Shown here piece after piece: positions 50,939-59,306 of a stretch of DNA of 63,804 nucleotides (positions within the stretch are counted from its first letter, which is position 1; each line of letters begins with the position of its first letter). The position numbers and the translations under genes were made by a program. The DNA comes from CAIOGO01 sp964447445 (lineage in GTDB: Bacteria > Bipolaricaulota > Bipolaricaulia > UBA7950 > UBA9294), in contig CAYUSW010000007.1 of the NCBI GenBank assembly GCA_964447445.1, positions 1 to 63,804 of the forward strand, read 5' to 3'. The notes under the pieces are model-generated. The model was not told where the DNA came from and ran no database searches. It was given only the letters and a program-made list of their open reading frames with translations.

Positions 50939-51979
50939 CTATGTCACGACGATCGTCAGCGTCAGGTCTGTCGAGCCGAGCGCGACGACTCCAGCGGCAG
51001 CCGTCGCCTCGAGGCGACACGCGACGGTCAGGCCCTTCTCGGCTGTGGATTCGATCCCAAGGACGAGATCGTGGGCTTGCGTGTTCGACATCACGACGTA
51101 GCTCCCGCCGCTTGCCTGATAGGCGCCGCCAGGAGGCGGGGTGAGGCGGATGGCCAACGTGACCCCGGCGGGGAGCGCGGAGGTGATGCTGCCCGTGATC
51201 TTCTGGCTCGCGTCGGATGCCGTCCCGTTCGTCGTGATCTTGTACTTCGCGTCCGACGTGTACACGGTCGCCGGCGGACTTCCGGCGACCGCAGAGGAGA
51301 TCGTTAGAGTGGTCTGGTTGCCCGGTGCGGCTCCCGGAGAGAAGTACAGGATGCGCTCCACGGTCGCATTCACAGAGCAATCGCCCGCCGTGGCGAGCAA
51401 CGCTCCGTCGGAGACCCTGACGAGTCGGAACGACAAGAGCGTCGCGTAGGCCTGAATTGGGCAGTAGATGCCGAAGCCGGTCAGCTCGATCTGGATCGGG
51501 ATGTCCGATCCGTCCGCCGTTAGCGTGAATAGCGCGGCGTAACTCGTCGTCACGGTCTGGTACTCGGTGCCGCCTGCGCACGTCGTGCAATCCCCGCTCC
51601 CGGTCGTCCGCCTCGCGCCAACGGAGATCGCCCAGTCCCGCGTCTGCCGCGTCCCCGCCCACGAATTGTCGCGCCTCACTTGGACTTCGTACGTCACGCC
51701 CTCGACGTCCACGTCGACATCAAGGGTGACGATGTCCGCCCCGCTCTCGTACGTCGATTGGAGGTCGTTCCCAGCCGCACACGAGTCGGCACAGCCCGGA
51801 AGGCAACCGGATGGGGTGCAGGCGTTTGACTGTCCGATGGTCGGCGACCAGCTGCCGGTGGCGGCAATGCTTGCCGCCATCGCGCAGAACGATACGACCC
51901 AACCCGCAACCAGCGCAGCAACGAGCGTGAGGCGAGTTCTGGCTCGGCTCTGCAAACGAGTGCCATTCGGAAGCCTCAT
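50939..51979 (-). CDS. Two-domain adhesin-like protein ending in a subunit domain
   Basis: The 346-residue protein starts at ATG 51979 (AAGGAG six bases upstream). The signal peptide is LVAALVAGWVVSFCAMAAS. An N-terminal domain (about 35-215) contains cysteine clusters CTPSGCLPGCADSC and GDCTTCAGG and a beta-rich core (VTYEVQVRRDNSWAGTRQTR). The C-terminal domain (about 225-346) is homologous to subunits A and B: AKYKITTNGTASDASQKIT, DLVLGIESTAEKGLTVACRL and GSTDLTLTIVVT. Such a binding-plus-pilin layout is typical of chaperone-usher tip adhesins. It is the first gene of the operon, unlike most fimbrial adhesins. Confidence 0.65.
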   Translation of the reverse strand: MRLPNGTRLQSRARTRLTLVAALVAGWVVSFCAMAASIAATGSWSPTIGQSNACTPSGCLPGCADSCAAGNDLQSTYESGADIVTLDVDVDVEGVTYEVQVRRDNSWAGTRQTRDWAISVGARRTTGSGDCTTCAGGTEYQTVTTSYAALFTLTADGSDIPIQIELTGFGIYCPIQAYATLLSFRLVRVSDGALLATAGDCSVNATVERILYFSPGAAPGNQTTLTISSAVAGSPPATVYTSDAKYKITTNGTASDASQKITGSITSALPAGVTLAIRLTPPPGGAYQASGGSYVVMSNTQAHDLVLGIESTAEKGLTVACRLEATAAAGVVALGSTDLTLTIVVT

Positions 51980-52007
51980 CCTGACTCCTTTCCCGCCGCT
52001 GCGCAGC

Positions 52008-52013
52008 AGTATA
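52008..52013 (-). promoter_or_regulatory. Possible -10 box (TATACT) for the fibre operon
   Basis: On the minus strand TATACT lies about 28 bases before ATG 51979, with AAGGAG in the short leader. No clear -35 is present. glnS ends just upstream, so read-through is also possible. Confidence 0.45.
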
Positions 52014-52040
52014 GCTGCCCGCATCGTCAGCGGGCGAGAC

Positions 52041-53789
52041 CTAGGCGCTCGATTGAGCCTTCGCCCACGTATCGCGCAACGTCGCGGTGCGATTGAACAC
52101 GAGGCGACCAGAAGCGGAATCGGTGTCGCAGGCAAAGTAGCCCTTTCGCTCAAACTGGAATCGGTCTCCCGGCTTCGCGTCGCCCAGAGAGGGTTCGAGC
52201 TTGCAGCCGCCGACCATCGCCAGCGACTTCGCATTCACGCCGGCAAGCCAGTCGTCACCCTCTTCCACCGATTCGGGCTTCTCCGCAGGGAAGAGGACAT
52301 CGTACAACCGAGCTTCGGCGTTCACGGCGTGAGGCACCGACACCCAGTGCAGCGTCGCCTTGACCTTTCGCCCGTCCGGCGAGTCGCCGCCGCGGGTCTT
52401 CGGGTCATAGGTGCAGCGGATCTCGACGACCTCGCCCGCTGCATCCTTCAGGACATCCTCGCAGCGGACGAAGTACGCGTACCGCAGCCGCACCTCGCGC
52501 CCCGGGGCGAGCCGGAAGTACTGGCTCGGCGGATCCTCCATGAAGTCCTCGCGCTCGATCCATAGCTCGCGAGAGAACGGGACCTTCCGCGTCCCAGCCG
52601 CCGTATTCTCGGGGTTGTTCACCGCGTCGAGCCAATCGACCTCACCCTCAGGATAGTTGGTGATGACGACGCGAACGGGATCTAGGACGGCCATGGCCCG
52701 CGCCGCACGCAGGTTCAAGTCCTGTCGCACGCAGTGTTCAAGGTAGGCGAAGTCGACCATCCCCTCCGCCTTCGTCACCCCGACGCCGCGAATGAATGCT
52801 CGAATCGCCTCAGGCGTGTAGCCGCGCCGACGCAGGCCGCGCAAGGTCGGCATTCGTGGATCGTCCCAGCCGTGCACGTGCCCTTCCTCGACAAGTCGGC
52901 GCAGCTTGCGCTTGCTCATCACCGTGTGGGTGACGTTCAGGCGGCTGAACTCGATCTGCCGTGGCCGGCACGGTACGGGGAGGTTGTCGAGGAACCAGTC
53001 ATAGAGCGGGCGATGGTTCTCGAACGCGAGGTCGCACAACGAGTGCGTGATTCCCTCGATCGCGTCAGATTGCCCGTGGGTCCAGTCGTACGTCGGGTAG
53101 ATGCACCACGAGTCGCCGGTCCGGTGATGGGTGGCGCGGAGGATCCGGTACATCACCGGGTCGCGCATGTTGAGGTTCGGATGCGCCATGTCGATCTTGG
53201 CGCGCAGCGTCCGCGAGCCGTCGGGGAATTCTCCCGCGCGCATGCGACGGAACAGGTCGAGGCTCTCCTCCGGCGATCGGTTCCGGTACGGGCTGTCCTT
53301 TCCGGGGGGAGTGACCGCCTGTCCGGCGCGCTCCATCGCGGTCCCGCGGTACTTGCCCACTTCCTCCGGCGAGAGATCGCACACGTACGCCTTGCCCTCG
53401 CGGATCAGGAGTTCGGCCCACTCATAGAGCTGCTCGAAGTAGTCCGAAGCGAAGAAGAGCCTGTCGCCCCAATCGACGTCAAGCCAGCGCATGTCGTCGA
53501 TGATCCCGTCGACGAACTCCTGTTCTTCCTTCGCAGGGTTCGTATCGTCGAAGCGGAGGTTGAACATCCCGCCGTGCTCTTGCGCGATCCCGTAGCTCAG
53601 AAGAAAAGCCTTCGCGTGTCCGATGTGGATGTAGCCGTTCGGCTCCGGCGGGAAACGGGTATGGACTCGCCCATCGTTCTTCCCGGCCGCTACGTCGGCT
53701 GCGACGATCTCGCGAATGAAATCCAATCCTGGACCCTCTCGGCGACCCTCTACTGCCCCATGGCACCGACCTCCTGGTCGTGACTCCAC
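52041..53789 (-). CDS. glnS: Glutaminyl-tRNA synthetase
   Basis: GlnRS charges tRNA-Gln directly. The protein has LDFIREIVAADVAAGK, TRFPPEPNGYIHIGHAKAF (HIGH), FDDTNPAKEEQEFVDGI, the tRNA/Gln site CIYPTYDWTHGQSDAIEGIT, VMSKRKLRRLVEEG (KMSKS equivalent), and C-terminal beta-barrel domains. It is 582 residues from GTG 53789, which has GGAGG six bases upstream. TTG 53726, directly before LDFIREI, is an alternative start. Direct charging makes the GatCAB route unnecessary for Gln; the enzyme occurs only in some bacterial groups, often through transfer from eukaryotes. Confidence 0.95.
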   Translation of the reverse strand: MESRPGGRCHGAVEGRREGPGLDFIREIVAADVAAGKNDGRVHTRFPPEPNGYIHIGHAKAFLLSYGIAQEHGGMFNLRFDDTNPAKEEQEFVDGIIDDMRWLDVDWGDRLFFASDYFEQLYEWAELLIREGKAYVCDLSPEEVGKYRGTAMERAGQAVTPPGKDSPYRNRSPEESLDLFRRMRAGEFPDGSRTLRAKIDMAHPNLNMRDPVMYRILRATHHRTGDSWCIYPTYDWTHGQSDAIEGITHSLCDLAFENHRPLYDWFLDNLPVPCRPRQIEFSRLNVTHTVMSKRKLRRLVEEGHVHGWDDPRMPTLRGLRRRGYTPEAIRAFIRGVGVTKAEGMVDFAYLEHCVRQDLNLRAARAMAVLDPVRVVITNYPEGEVDWLDAVNNPENTAAGTRKVPFSRELWIEREDFMEDPPSQYFRLAPGREVRLRYAYFVRCEDVLKDAAGEVVEIRCTYDPKTRGGDSPDGRKVKATLHWVSVPHAVNAEARLYDVLFPAEKPESVEEGDDWLAGVNAKSLAMVGGCKLEPSLGDAKPGDRFQFERKGYFACDTDSASGRLVFNRTATLRDTWAKAQSSA

Positions 53790-53919
53790 CCCGCCCCTCC
53801 GGCGGGGACAAGGCGTGAGTCTACCTCAACGTCTCGCGAGTTGCCTAGGGCGCTTCGGCTTGTCTTTCAGGCAGCCCCGGCCTCTGCCGCCCGCGTGGAA
53901 CCGCGGGAGCCTGTTCCGG

Positions 53920-53925
53920 TACCCT
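53920..53925 (+). promoter_or_regulatory. Possible -10 box (TACCCT) for leaderless mtfA
   Basis: TACCCT ends six bases before ATG 53932, which has no Shine-Dalgarno. No clear -35 is visible. Confidence 0.4.
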
Positions 53926-53931
53926 TGTCAG

Positions 53932-54717
53932 ATGGCCTTCTGGAAGTGGAGCGAATGGCGACGCGGCCGCATCCGCCGCCGCGGCTTCCCCGCCGCGTGG
54001 ACCGACATCCTTCGCCGAACGTTCCCTCGCCACGCTCGCCTGTCCCCGGAAGACCGCGCGGAACTCGACGGACTCGTCCTGGTCTTCCTGGCTGAGAAGC
54101 GGTTCGATGGCGCGGCCGGGCTTGAGGTCACCGACGAGATTCGCGTCACGATTGCCGCTCAAGCCTGCCTCCTCCTGCTGCATCGGGGTAGCGACATCTA
54201 CCCGGGACTCGCCTCGGTGATCGTCTACCCAGGTGAGTATCTGGTGCGACAGCGAGTGTGCGACGAGGTCGGGCTCGTTCGCGAGGGCACGCAGGTGCGG
54301 CTTGGCGAGACGGGCGCCCGCGGCGCGGTGGTCGTGTCGTGGGACGCAACCCTGCGGGGCGCTTCGGGCGCGAACGGAGGCAGGAACATCGTCTTCCATG
54401 AGTTCGCTCACCTCCTTGACGCCCAGTCCGGAGGGTTCGATGGCGCTCCCCCTCTCGCGTCTCCTGCGCGGTACAGCCAGTGGGCGCGCGTGATGGCCGA
54501 TGAGTATGCTGAGCTCCGTGCCCGCTCCGAGAGCCACGAGCCCGGCGCCCTCGATTCGTACGGCGCCACAAGCCCCGCGGAGTTCTTCGCCGTCGCGACC
54601 GAACGCTTCTTTCAGGAGCCTCACGGGTTGTCGCGCGACGTGCCTGCGCTGTTCGACGAGCTGGCGCACTACTACCGGCAGGACCCTCGGCTCTGGGAGA
54701 GTCCGCCGTCCGGTTGA
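53932..54717 (+). CDS. mtfA: MtfA-type zinc peptidase (M90)
   Basis: The 261-residue protein has the gluzincin motif HEFAHLLDAQSGGFDG, the later ATERFFQEP glutamate segment, and the family-typical QACLLLLHRG and VIVYPGEYLV. In E. coli MtfA acts on the Mlc regulator and has aminopeptidase activity; here the partner is unknown. The start MAFWKWSEWRRGRIRRR is basic and not a signal peptide, so it is cytosolic. The stop lies about 57 bases before the mutM-like start. Confidence 0.88.
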   Translation: MAFWKWSEWRRGRIRRRGFPAAWTDILRRTFPRHARLSPEDRAELDGLVLVFLAEKRFDGAAGLEVTDEIRVTIAAQACLLLLHRGSDIYPGLASVIVYPGEYLVRQRVCDEVGLVREGTQVRLGETGARGAVVVSWDATLRGASGANGGRNIVFHEFAHLLDAQSGGFDGAPPLASPARYSQWARVMADEYAELRARSESHEPGALDSYGATSPAEFFAVATERFFQEPHGLSRDVPALFDELAHYYRQDPRLWESPPSG

Positions 54718-54773
54718 GACGCGGCTGCGACGCATCGCGGGCATGCTGCAGGATCTCCAGCAGGAGGATGCCA

Positions 54774-55613
54774 ATGCCTGAACTGCCCGAGATCGTCTGT
54801 CGCTCGCGGGAAATGAATGAGCGGCTCGCTGGCCGCGCGATCCGCGAGATCGAGGTTCTCCAGCCCAAGTGCCTCAACGTTGCAGTGGATGAGTTCCGTC
54901 GCGGACTCGTCGGCGCGAGGATTCGCAGCGTGGCGCATCGCGGGAAGTGGCTGCTCGTCGAGACATCGAACGGACACCTTCTGCTGAACCTAGGGATGGG
55001 TGGCGAGATCCTGCTTGTGCCGACGGGTAAGCTGCCGAACAAGTGGCGCGTTCGCCTAAACCTTGATCACAGCGAGTCGCTCGTCGTCAACTTCTGGTGG
55101 TTCGGCTATGCACACTACGCGCCACCTGGCCGCCTGAGCGAGCATGCGATGTTGGCGAGCCTCGGCCCCAACGCGCTCGACGTCTCGCTCGACGAGTTCC
55201 GGGCGCTTCTCGCCGGGCGCCGTGGCGGAGTCAAGTCGCTGCTTCTCGATCAGTCGAACCTCGCTGGAATCGGCAATGCCTACATCCACGACATCCTCTT
55301 CCGCGCTTGCCTTCACCCGCTGCGGCCGATTCCCTCGTTGTCGCGAGGCGATGTCGATCGCCTCCACGGCGCCATCCGCGCCGAGCTCGAACGCAGCATC
55401 GCCGTGGGCGCTGCGTTCTACGAAGTCGATCTCGATGGAAAGGCGGGCGGGTTCACGGCCTCTGAACTTCTTGTAGGCTACTGCGAGGGCAAACCCTGTC
55501 CCGAGTGCGGGGCGTCGATCGAGAAGATCAAGACAGGTTCGACAGCGTCGTTCATCTGCCCCCACTGTCAGCCGCTTCCGAAGGCGCGACCGAAGAAGAG
55601 GAACAGGACTTGA
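54774..55613 (+). CDS. mutM: Fpg/Nei-family DNA glycosylase
   Basis: The 279-residue enzyme starts MPELPEIVCRSREMNERL, giving the N-terminal Pro nucleophile and Glu. The conserved lysine lies in HRGKWLLVETSNGHLLLNLG. The H2TH region includes LLLDQSNLAGIGNAYIHDIL, and the zinc finger is CPECGASIEKIKTGSTASF with CPHC. It should excise oxidised bases and nick DNA. The usual DPRRFG segment is replaced by FWWFGYAHYAP, so lesion preference may differ from E. coli Fpg. GGAGG precedes ATG 54774. Confidence 0.88.
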   Translation: MPELPEIVCRSREMNERLAGRAIREIEVLQPKCLNVAVDEFRRGLVGARIRSVAHRGKWLLVETSNGHLLLNLGMGGEILLVPTGKLPNKWRVRLNLDHSESLVVNFWWFGYAHYAPPGRLSEHAMLASLGPNALDVSLDEFRALLAGRRGGVKSLLLDQSNLAGIGNAYIHDILFRACLHPLRPIPSLSRGDVDRLHGAIRAELERSIAVGAAFYEVDLDGKAGGFTASELLVGYCEGKPCPECGASIEKIKTGSTASFICPHCQPLPKARPKKRNRT

Positions 55614-55653
55614 CCGTCTACTCGCGGGCGGCGGAGCATGCGCCACCGCTTCG

Positions 55654-57843
55654 CTAGCGCAGTTCTTCCATCACCAAGTCGTCAAACTGGATCCGCGCGT
55701 CCCGCGTCGTCGAGAGGTTCTCGACATACAGGCCTACATAGCCTCCTTCGGCTGCCAACCAGGGATCGTCTTCTAGCGGGACGACGAGCACCATCGTGCC
55801 GTTGAGCTCGCACACGACACTCTCCCCGGTCAGGGTCATGGCCAGCCGGTTCTTCTCCGGGTTCATGACCGACGCCGGGCACGGCGTCCAGTCGCTGCGC
55901 CACATCACCCCTGCGGATGCGCTCCACTCGGTGAAACTCACCTCGCCAGAACTCCTGACGAGGAAGCTGCAATCCTCCTCATCATTGCCCCGTATCTTCG
56001 CAACGATTGCGACCACTACCTCTGCTCCCCGCTCCCATTCCGCGTCGATCGACACTCGTAGCTGGTCGAGGAAGGGTCCCGCCGTGGTGCTCCAGACGGT
56101 GAGGCTCTCCTCTGGCTGGAGAGCCATCCGATACTCGCCTCCGGCGACTTCGATCTTCCCCGCTGCATCGGCGCCCTGATACCAGTCCCCGCCGTCTTCG
56201 AAGCTCTCTGTGTTCACGAGCGTGCCCGTGCACACTTGGGCCTGAGTCGCTTGGAGAGCTTCGAGTTGGCCGAGGACCAGTGAGCCTGGCGAGAGGTCGA
56301 GGGGATTGCCGCGTAGGTCGATCCAGTATCCTGACTTCGCCTTCAGGGCCGCCACGAGGGGGGCCAGATCCGCGATCTGGTTGCCCGAGAGATCGATGTT
56401 CGCATAGAAGCAGCTGAAGTCGTAGCCGCCATAGACCCCGTCGGACGAATCTGCCTCAAGCCAGCCGGACGGGAATCCTTCAAGCGTGGCAATCCGATTC
56501 CCGGAGAGGTCGAGCCACCAGAGCCTCCCCATGCCCTTGAAAGGCTTGAGAGACGCGAGTTCGTTGCCTTGAAGTTGCAGCGTCTGCAGATTCTCCAGCT
56601 CGATAAGGGGACTCATGTCCCGGACGTGATTCCCTGCCAGCACGAGGTACTCGAGAGTTTCGAGCCTTGCGAGTGACGAGACATCCAAGACCTCGTTGTA
56701 GGCCAGGTCCAAAGCCCAGAGCGCAGGGAGACGTCCCAGGGGGGAGACGTCCGTAATGCCGTTGTGATACAGAATGAGCGTTCTGAGGCCCGTCAACGCG
56801 GAGAGAGGCGAGATGTCTCGCACCTCGTTGACCCCGAGCCCCAAGTCAGACAGACGCATCAGACGGGCCAGTGGGGAGACATCGCGGATGAGGTTTCCCT
56901 CAGCCTCCAGCACCTTGAGCTTCGTGAGGCCTGCGAGAGGAGTGAGATCCTCGATCCGATTCCTCGACACGTCCAGGCCCACGAGCTCCGTCAGGGAGGC
57001 CAGCGGCTCGACGTCGTCGATGTCGTTCCACGAGGCGTCAAGCCGCCAGAGTGACGTCATCCCGGACACGACGGATAGGTCGCGAGCTCCAACTGCCTTC
57101 ATGCGCAGGTCTGTCAGGCGGGTGAGTCGGGCGAGGGGCGTGAGGTCCGCCAAGGAGTTGAATGAGACGTCGAGTGTCGTGAGGTTCACAAGCGCTGCAA
57201 GAGGGCTGATGTCGGAGATGTAGTTCCCTTCGACGTAGAGCTCCTCGAGCGCGCTGAGGTCACGAAGAGGGGATAGGTCCTCAAACATGTTCAGGCCAAG
57301 ATCCAGGTGTCTCAGCTTCGCCAATTCGGCCAGAGGGCTCAGGTCCGTGATCTGATTGTCAGAGACACCAAGAACCGTCAAATCTGTTGCTTGCTCGAGG
57401 CCCGCGAGAGAAGCGATCTCCCGCCCGTCCGCGTCCAACTGCGTGATCGAAGCTAGCTCCGCCCCGCGGATTGGGCCCGCAAGTCGAGGCACGGCTCCGC
57501 GCAGCGCGTCTTCCAGCCCCGGGTCGGCGAAGGCGACGGGGCCGTCTCTGTCCGATCCGGTGTACTGCCACTCGTAGTCCACAAGACTCGCGTTGCCGGG
57601 CCTCCAACTGAGACGGAAGGAGGTCCCAACCGGAACTCGGCCGCCGGAGAGGGTGATCTCCGCCGCCTTCCCCGTTGTGGACACGTTGGGCAGGCTGTCG
57701 TCGTGGTCATCGATCGTGACCTTCTCCGAGAAGACCACGCGCAAACCGGTCGCCTGATGACCGGTCGCGTTGGGCAACGACTCCGCCAGACAGCCGCTGG
57801 CGGCGCAGGCGGCCAAGAGGACGGACGCAATAAGGGCTTGCAC
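55654..57843 (-). CDS. Leucine-rich-repeat lipoprotein with C-terminal lectin-like domain
   Basis: The 729-residue product starts at GTG 57843 (GGAGG five bases upstream). A short signal ends in the lipobox LLAAC, though the n-region lacks basic residues. A small beta domain (VVFSEKVTIDDHDDSLPNV) is followed by about 15 leucine-rich repeats of 22 residues, such as LTTLDVSFNSLADLTPLARL and LKVLEAEGNLIRDVSPLARL, resembling internalin or protein-phosphatase-1-like LRRs. A jelly-roll-like domain (GGDWYQGADAAGKIEVAGGE) ends it. It is probably a surface binding protein; no ligand is evident. Confidence 0.82.
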   Translation of the reverse strand: MQALIASVLLAACAASGCLAESLPNATGHQATGLRVVFSEKVTIDDHDDSLPNVSTTGKAAEITLSGGRVPVGTSFRLSWRPGNASLVDYEWQYTGSDRDGPVAFADPGLEDALRGAVPRLAGPIRGAELASITQLDADGREIASLAGLEQATDLTVLGVSDNQITDLSPLAELAKLRHLDLGLNMFEDLSPLRDLSALEELYVEGNYISDISPLAALVNLTTLDVSFNSLADLTPLARLTRLTDLRMKAVGARDLSVVSGMTSLWRLDASWNDIDDVEPLASLTELVGLDVSRNRIEDLTPLAGLTKLKVLEAEGNLIRDVSPLARLMRLSDLGLGVNEVRDISPLSALTGLRTLILYHNGITDVSPLGRLPALWALDLAYNEVLDVSSLARLETLEYLVLAGNHVRDMSPLIELENLQTLQLQGNELASLKPFKGMGRLWWLDLSGNRIATLEGFPSGWLEADSSDGVYGGYDFSCFYANIDLSGNQIADLAPLVAALKAKSGYWIDLRGNPLDLSPGSLVLGQLEALQATQAQVCTGTLVNTESFEDGGDWYQGADAAGKIEVAGGEYRMALQPEESLTVWSTTAGPFLDQLRVSIDAEWERGAEVVVAIVAKIRGNDEEDCSFLVRSSGEVSFTEWSASAGVMWRSDWTPCPASVMNPEKNRLAMTLTGESVVCELNGTMVLVVPLEDDPWLAAEGGYVGLYVENLSTTRDARIQFDDLVMEELR

Positions 57844-58039
57844 AGGCTCCTCCTTTAGGGCAGCACTCTGTACCTGTCGTGATACTCTAGCACGTCCTCC
57901 CTTATCTTGGGGCTCGGGCGGGCAACCCGCGCCTCCGGAGGATCGGCACGCCAAGCTCAGCCGGGGGGGGAGGAGAAGCACGCCGTGGGTCGGCGCACTT
58001 CTGCTGGCGGCGGCGGTGGACACGACGTACCCTCGCGGC

Positions 58040-59269
58040 GTGAACGCACCTGAGCTTGCGCCGACTCCTGTCTCCGGCCGGATCAACCTGCCTCTCGCGA
58101 CGTCCGCAGTCCTCGTCGCGATCTCTAGCGGCGGGCTCGGCCTGCTCGTTCAGCTCTTTCTCAAGGAGCGTGGCGCCTCGGTGTTCCTCATCAGCGCCGC
58201 ATCGAGCCTCGGTTCGGTGGGTGTCCTCGCAGGGAGCTACTTCTGGGGCCGACTGTCGGATCGCGCCGGCCGGCGGGGCTTCCTCATCCTGACCTCCGCT
58301 GGCGTTGCGGCTTCCATCGCGGTTCTGGCGCCGCTTCCCGGCAACGGAGTCATCGTCGCCATGTCGTTCGCCCGCGCGTTCATGGACATCGGCTTCGCGT
58401 CGATGAGCCTTGCCATGATCTCGGCGGCCAGCGTCACTGCGACTCGGGCTCGCGGCATGTCGTACAACTCGTCCGCGCGTTCGCTCGGGTTCTCCCTCGG
58501 CGCTCTGGGCGCTGGCGCCGTGCTGGAGGGGCTCGGCTACCAGAATGGGTTCATCCTCATGGCGTTCCTCCCCGTGGCGGCTGCGCTGTTCATCCTCCGC
58601 CTACCGCGCGAGCCGAGGCCGGTCCCCATGCCCCGGCAGCTCATGTGGCATGCCCTCCGCGAAGCCGGGCTGGTGCGCCTCTACCTTGGGACAATCCTCC
58701 GTCAGTTCGGGACGAACGGCGCGTTTGCCCTCCTCTACGTCTACATGGATGACCTCGGCATCCCGCCGATCCTGATGGGCACTGTCAGCTCGCTCAACAC
58801 TCTCACGCAGGTGGTGGCTCTTGTCGCGTTCGGATGGGTCGCTGACCGAATCGGCAGGCGTAGGGTGTTCCTGCTTGGCTTCGGCCTCTCGGCGCTCCTG
58901 CCGTGCATTCTCGCTATGGCGAACGGCGTTCCGATGATGGCTCTGAGTTACGTTGTCCTGGGGATAGGTTTCAGTTCCCTCTACATCGGGTCGACGGCCC
59001 ACATTGGCGACCGAGTGTCGGTCGAACGGCAGGGGACGATGCTGGGGCTGTTCGAGATGGCGCGCGGGTTCGGCGGCCTCTTGGGACCGCTCCTTGCGGG
59101 CGTTCTCGTGCCGCTGGTGGGGTTCCGCGGCATGTTCCTCACGATGGCCGGCGTGTCGGGCGCCGGCTTCCTGCTGGTCATCGGGGAGCGCTTTCCGTTC
59201 CCCGGGCGCGGCCCGAGCGCGCCGAAGCCGGAGGTCCGATCGCCGGCTGTCGACGGCGGTTCGACCTAG
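58040..59269 (+). CDS. MFS transporter
   Basis: A 409-residue protein with about 12 membrane segments. MFS signatures: SYFWGRLSDRAGRRGFLIL between helices 2 and 3, and FGWVADRIGRRRVFLLGFGL in the second half. It resembles the MFS_1 drug-resistance/tetracycline group; substrate unknown. I chose GTG 58040 because it gives the normal N-terminus; no good ribosome-binding site is visible and a GTG about eight codons earlier is also possible. Divergent from the LRR lipoprotein. Confidence 0.82.
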   Translation: MNAPELAPTPVSGRINLPLATSAVLVAISSGGLGLLVQLFLKERGASVFLISAASSLGSVGVLAGSYFWGRLSDRAGRRGFLILTSAGVAASIAVLAPLPGNGVIVAMSFARAFMDIGFASMSLAMISAASVTATRARGMSYNSSARSLGFSLGALGAGAVLEGLGYQNGFILMAFLPVAAALFILRLPREPRPVPMPRQLMWHALREAGLVRLYLGTILRQFGTNGAFALLYVYMDDLGIPPILMGTVSSLNTLTQVVALVAFGWVADRIGRRRVFLLGFGLSALLPCILAMANGVPMMALSYVVLGIGFSSLYIGSTAHIGDRVSVERQGTMLGLFEMARGFGGLLGPLLAGVLVPLVGFRGMFLTMAGVSGAGFLLVIGERFPFPGRGPSAPKPEVRSPAVDGGST

Positions 59270-59306
59270 AGAGGTCCCTTCCGTAGACTCCGAGGGAGGA
59301 GGCACG

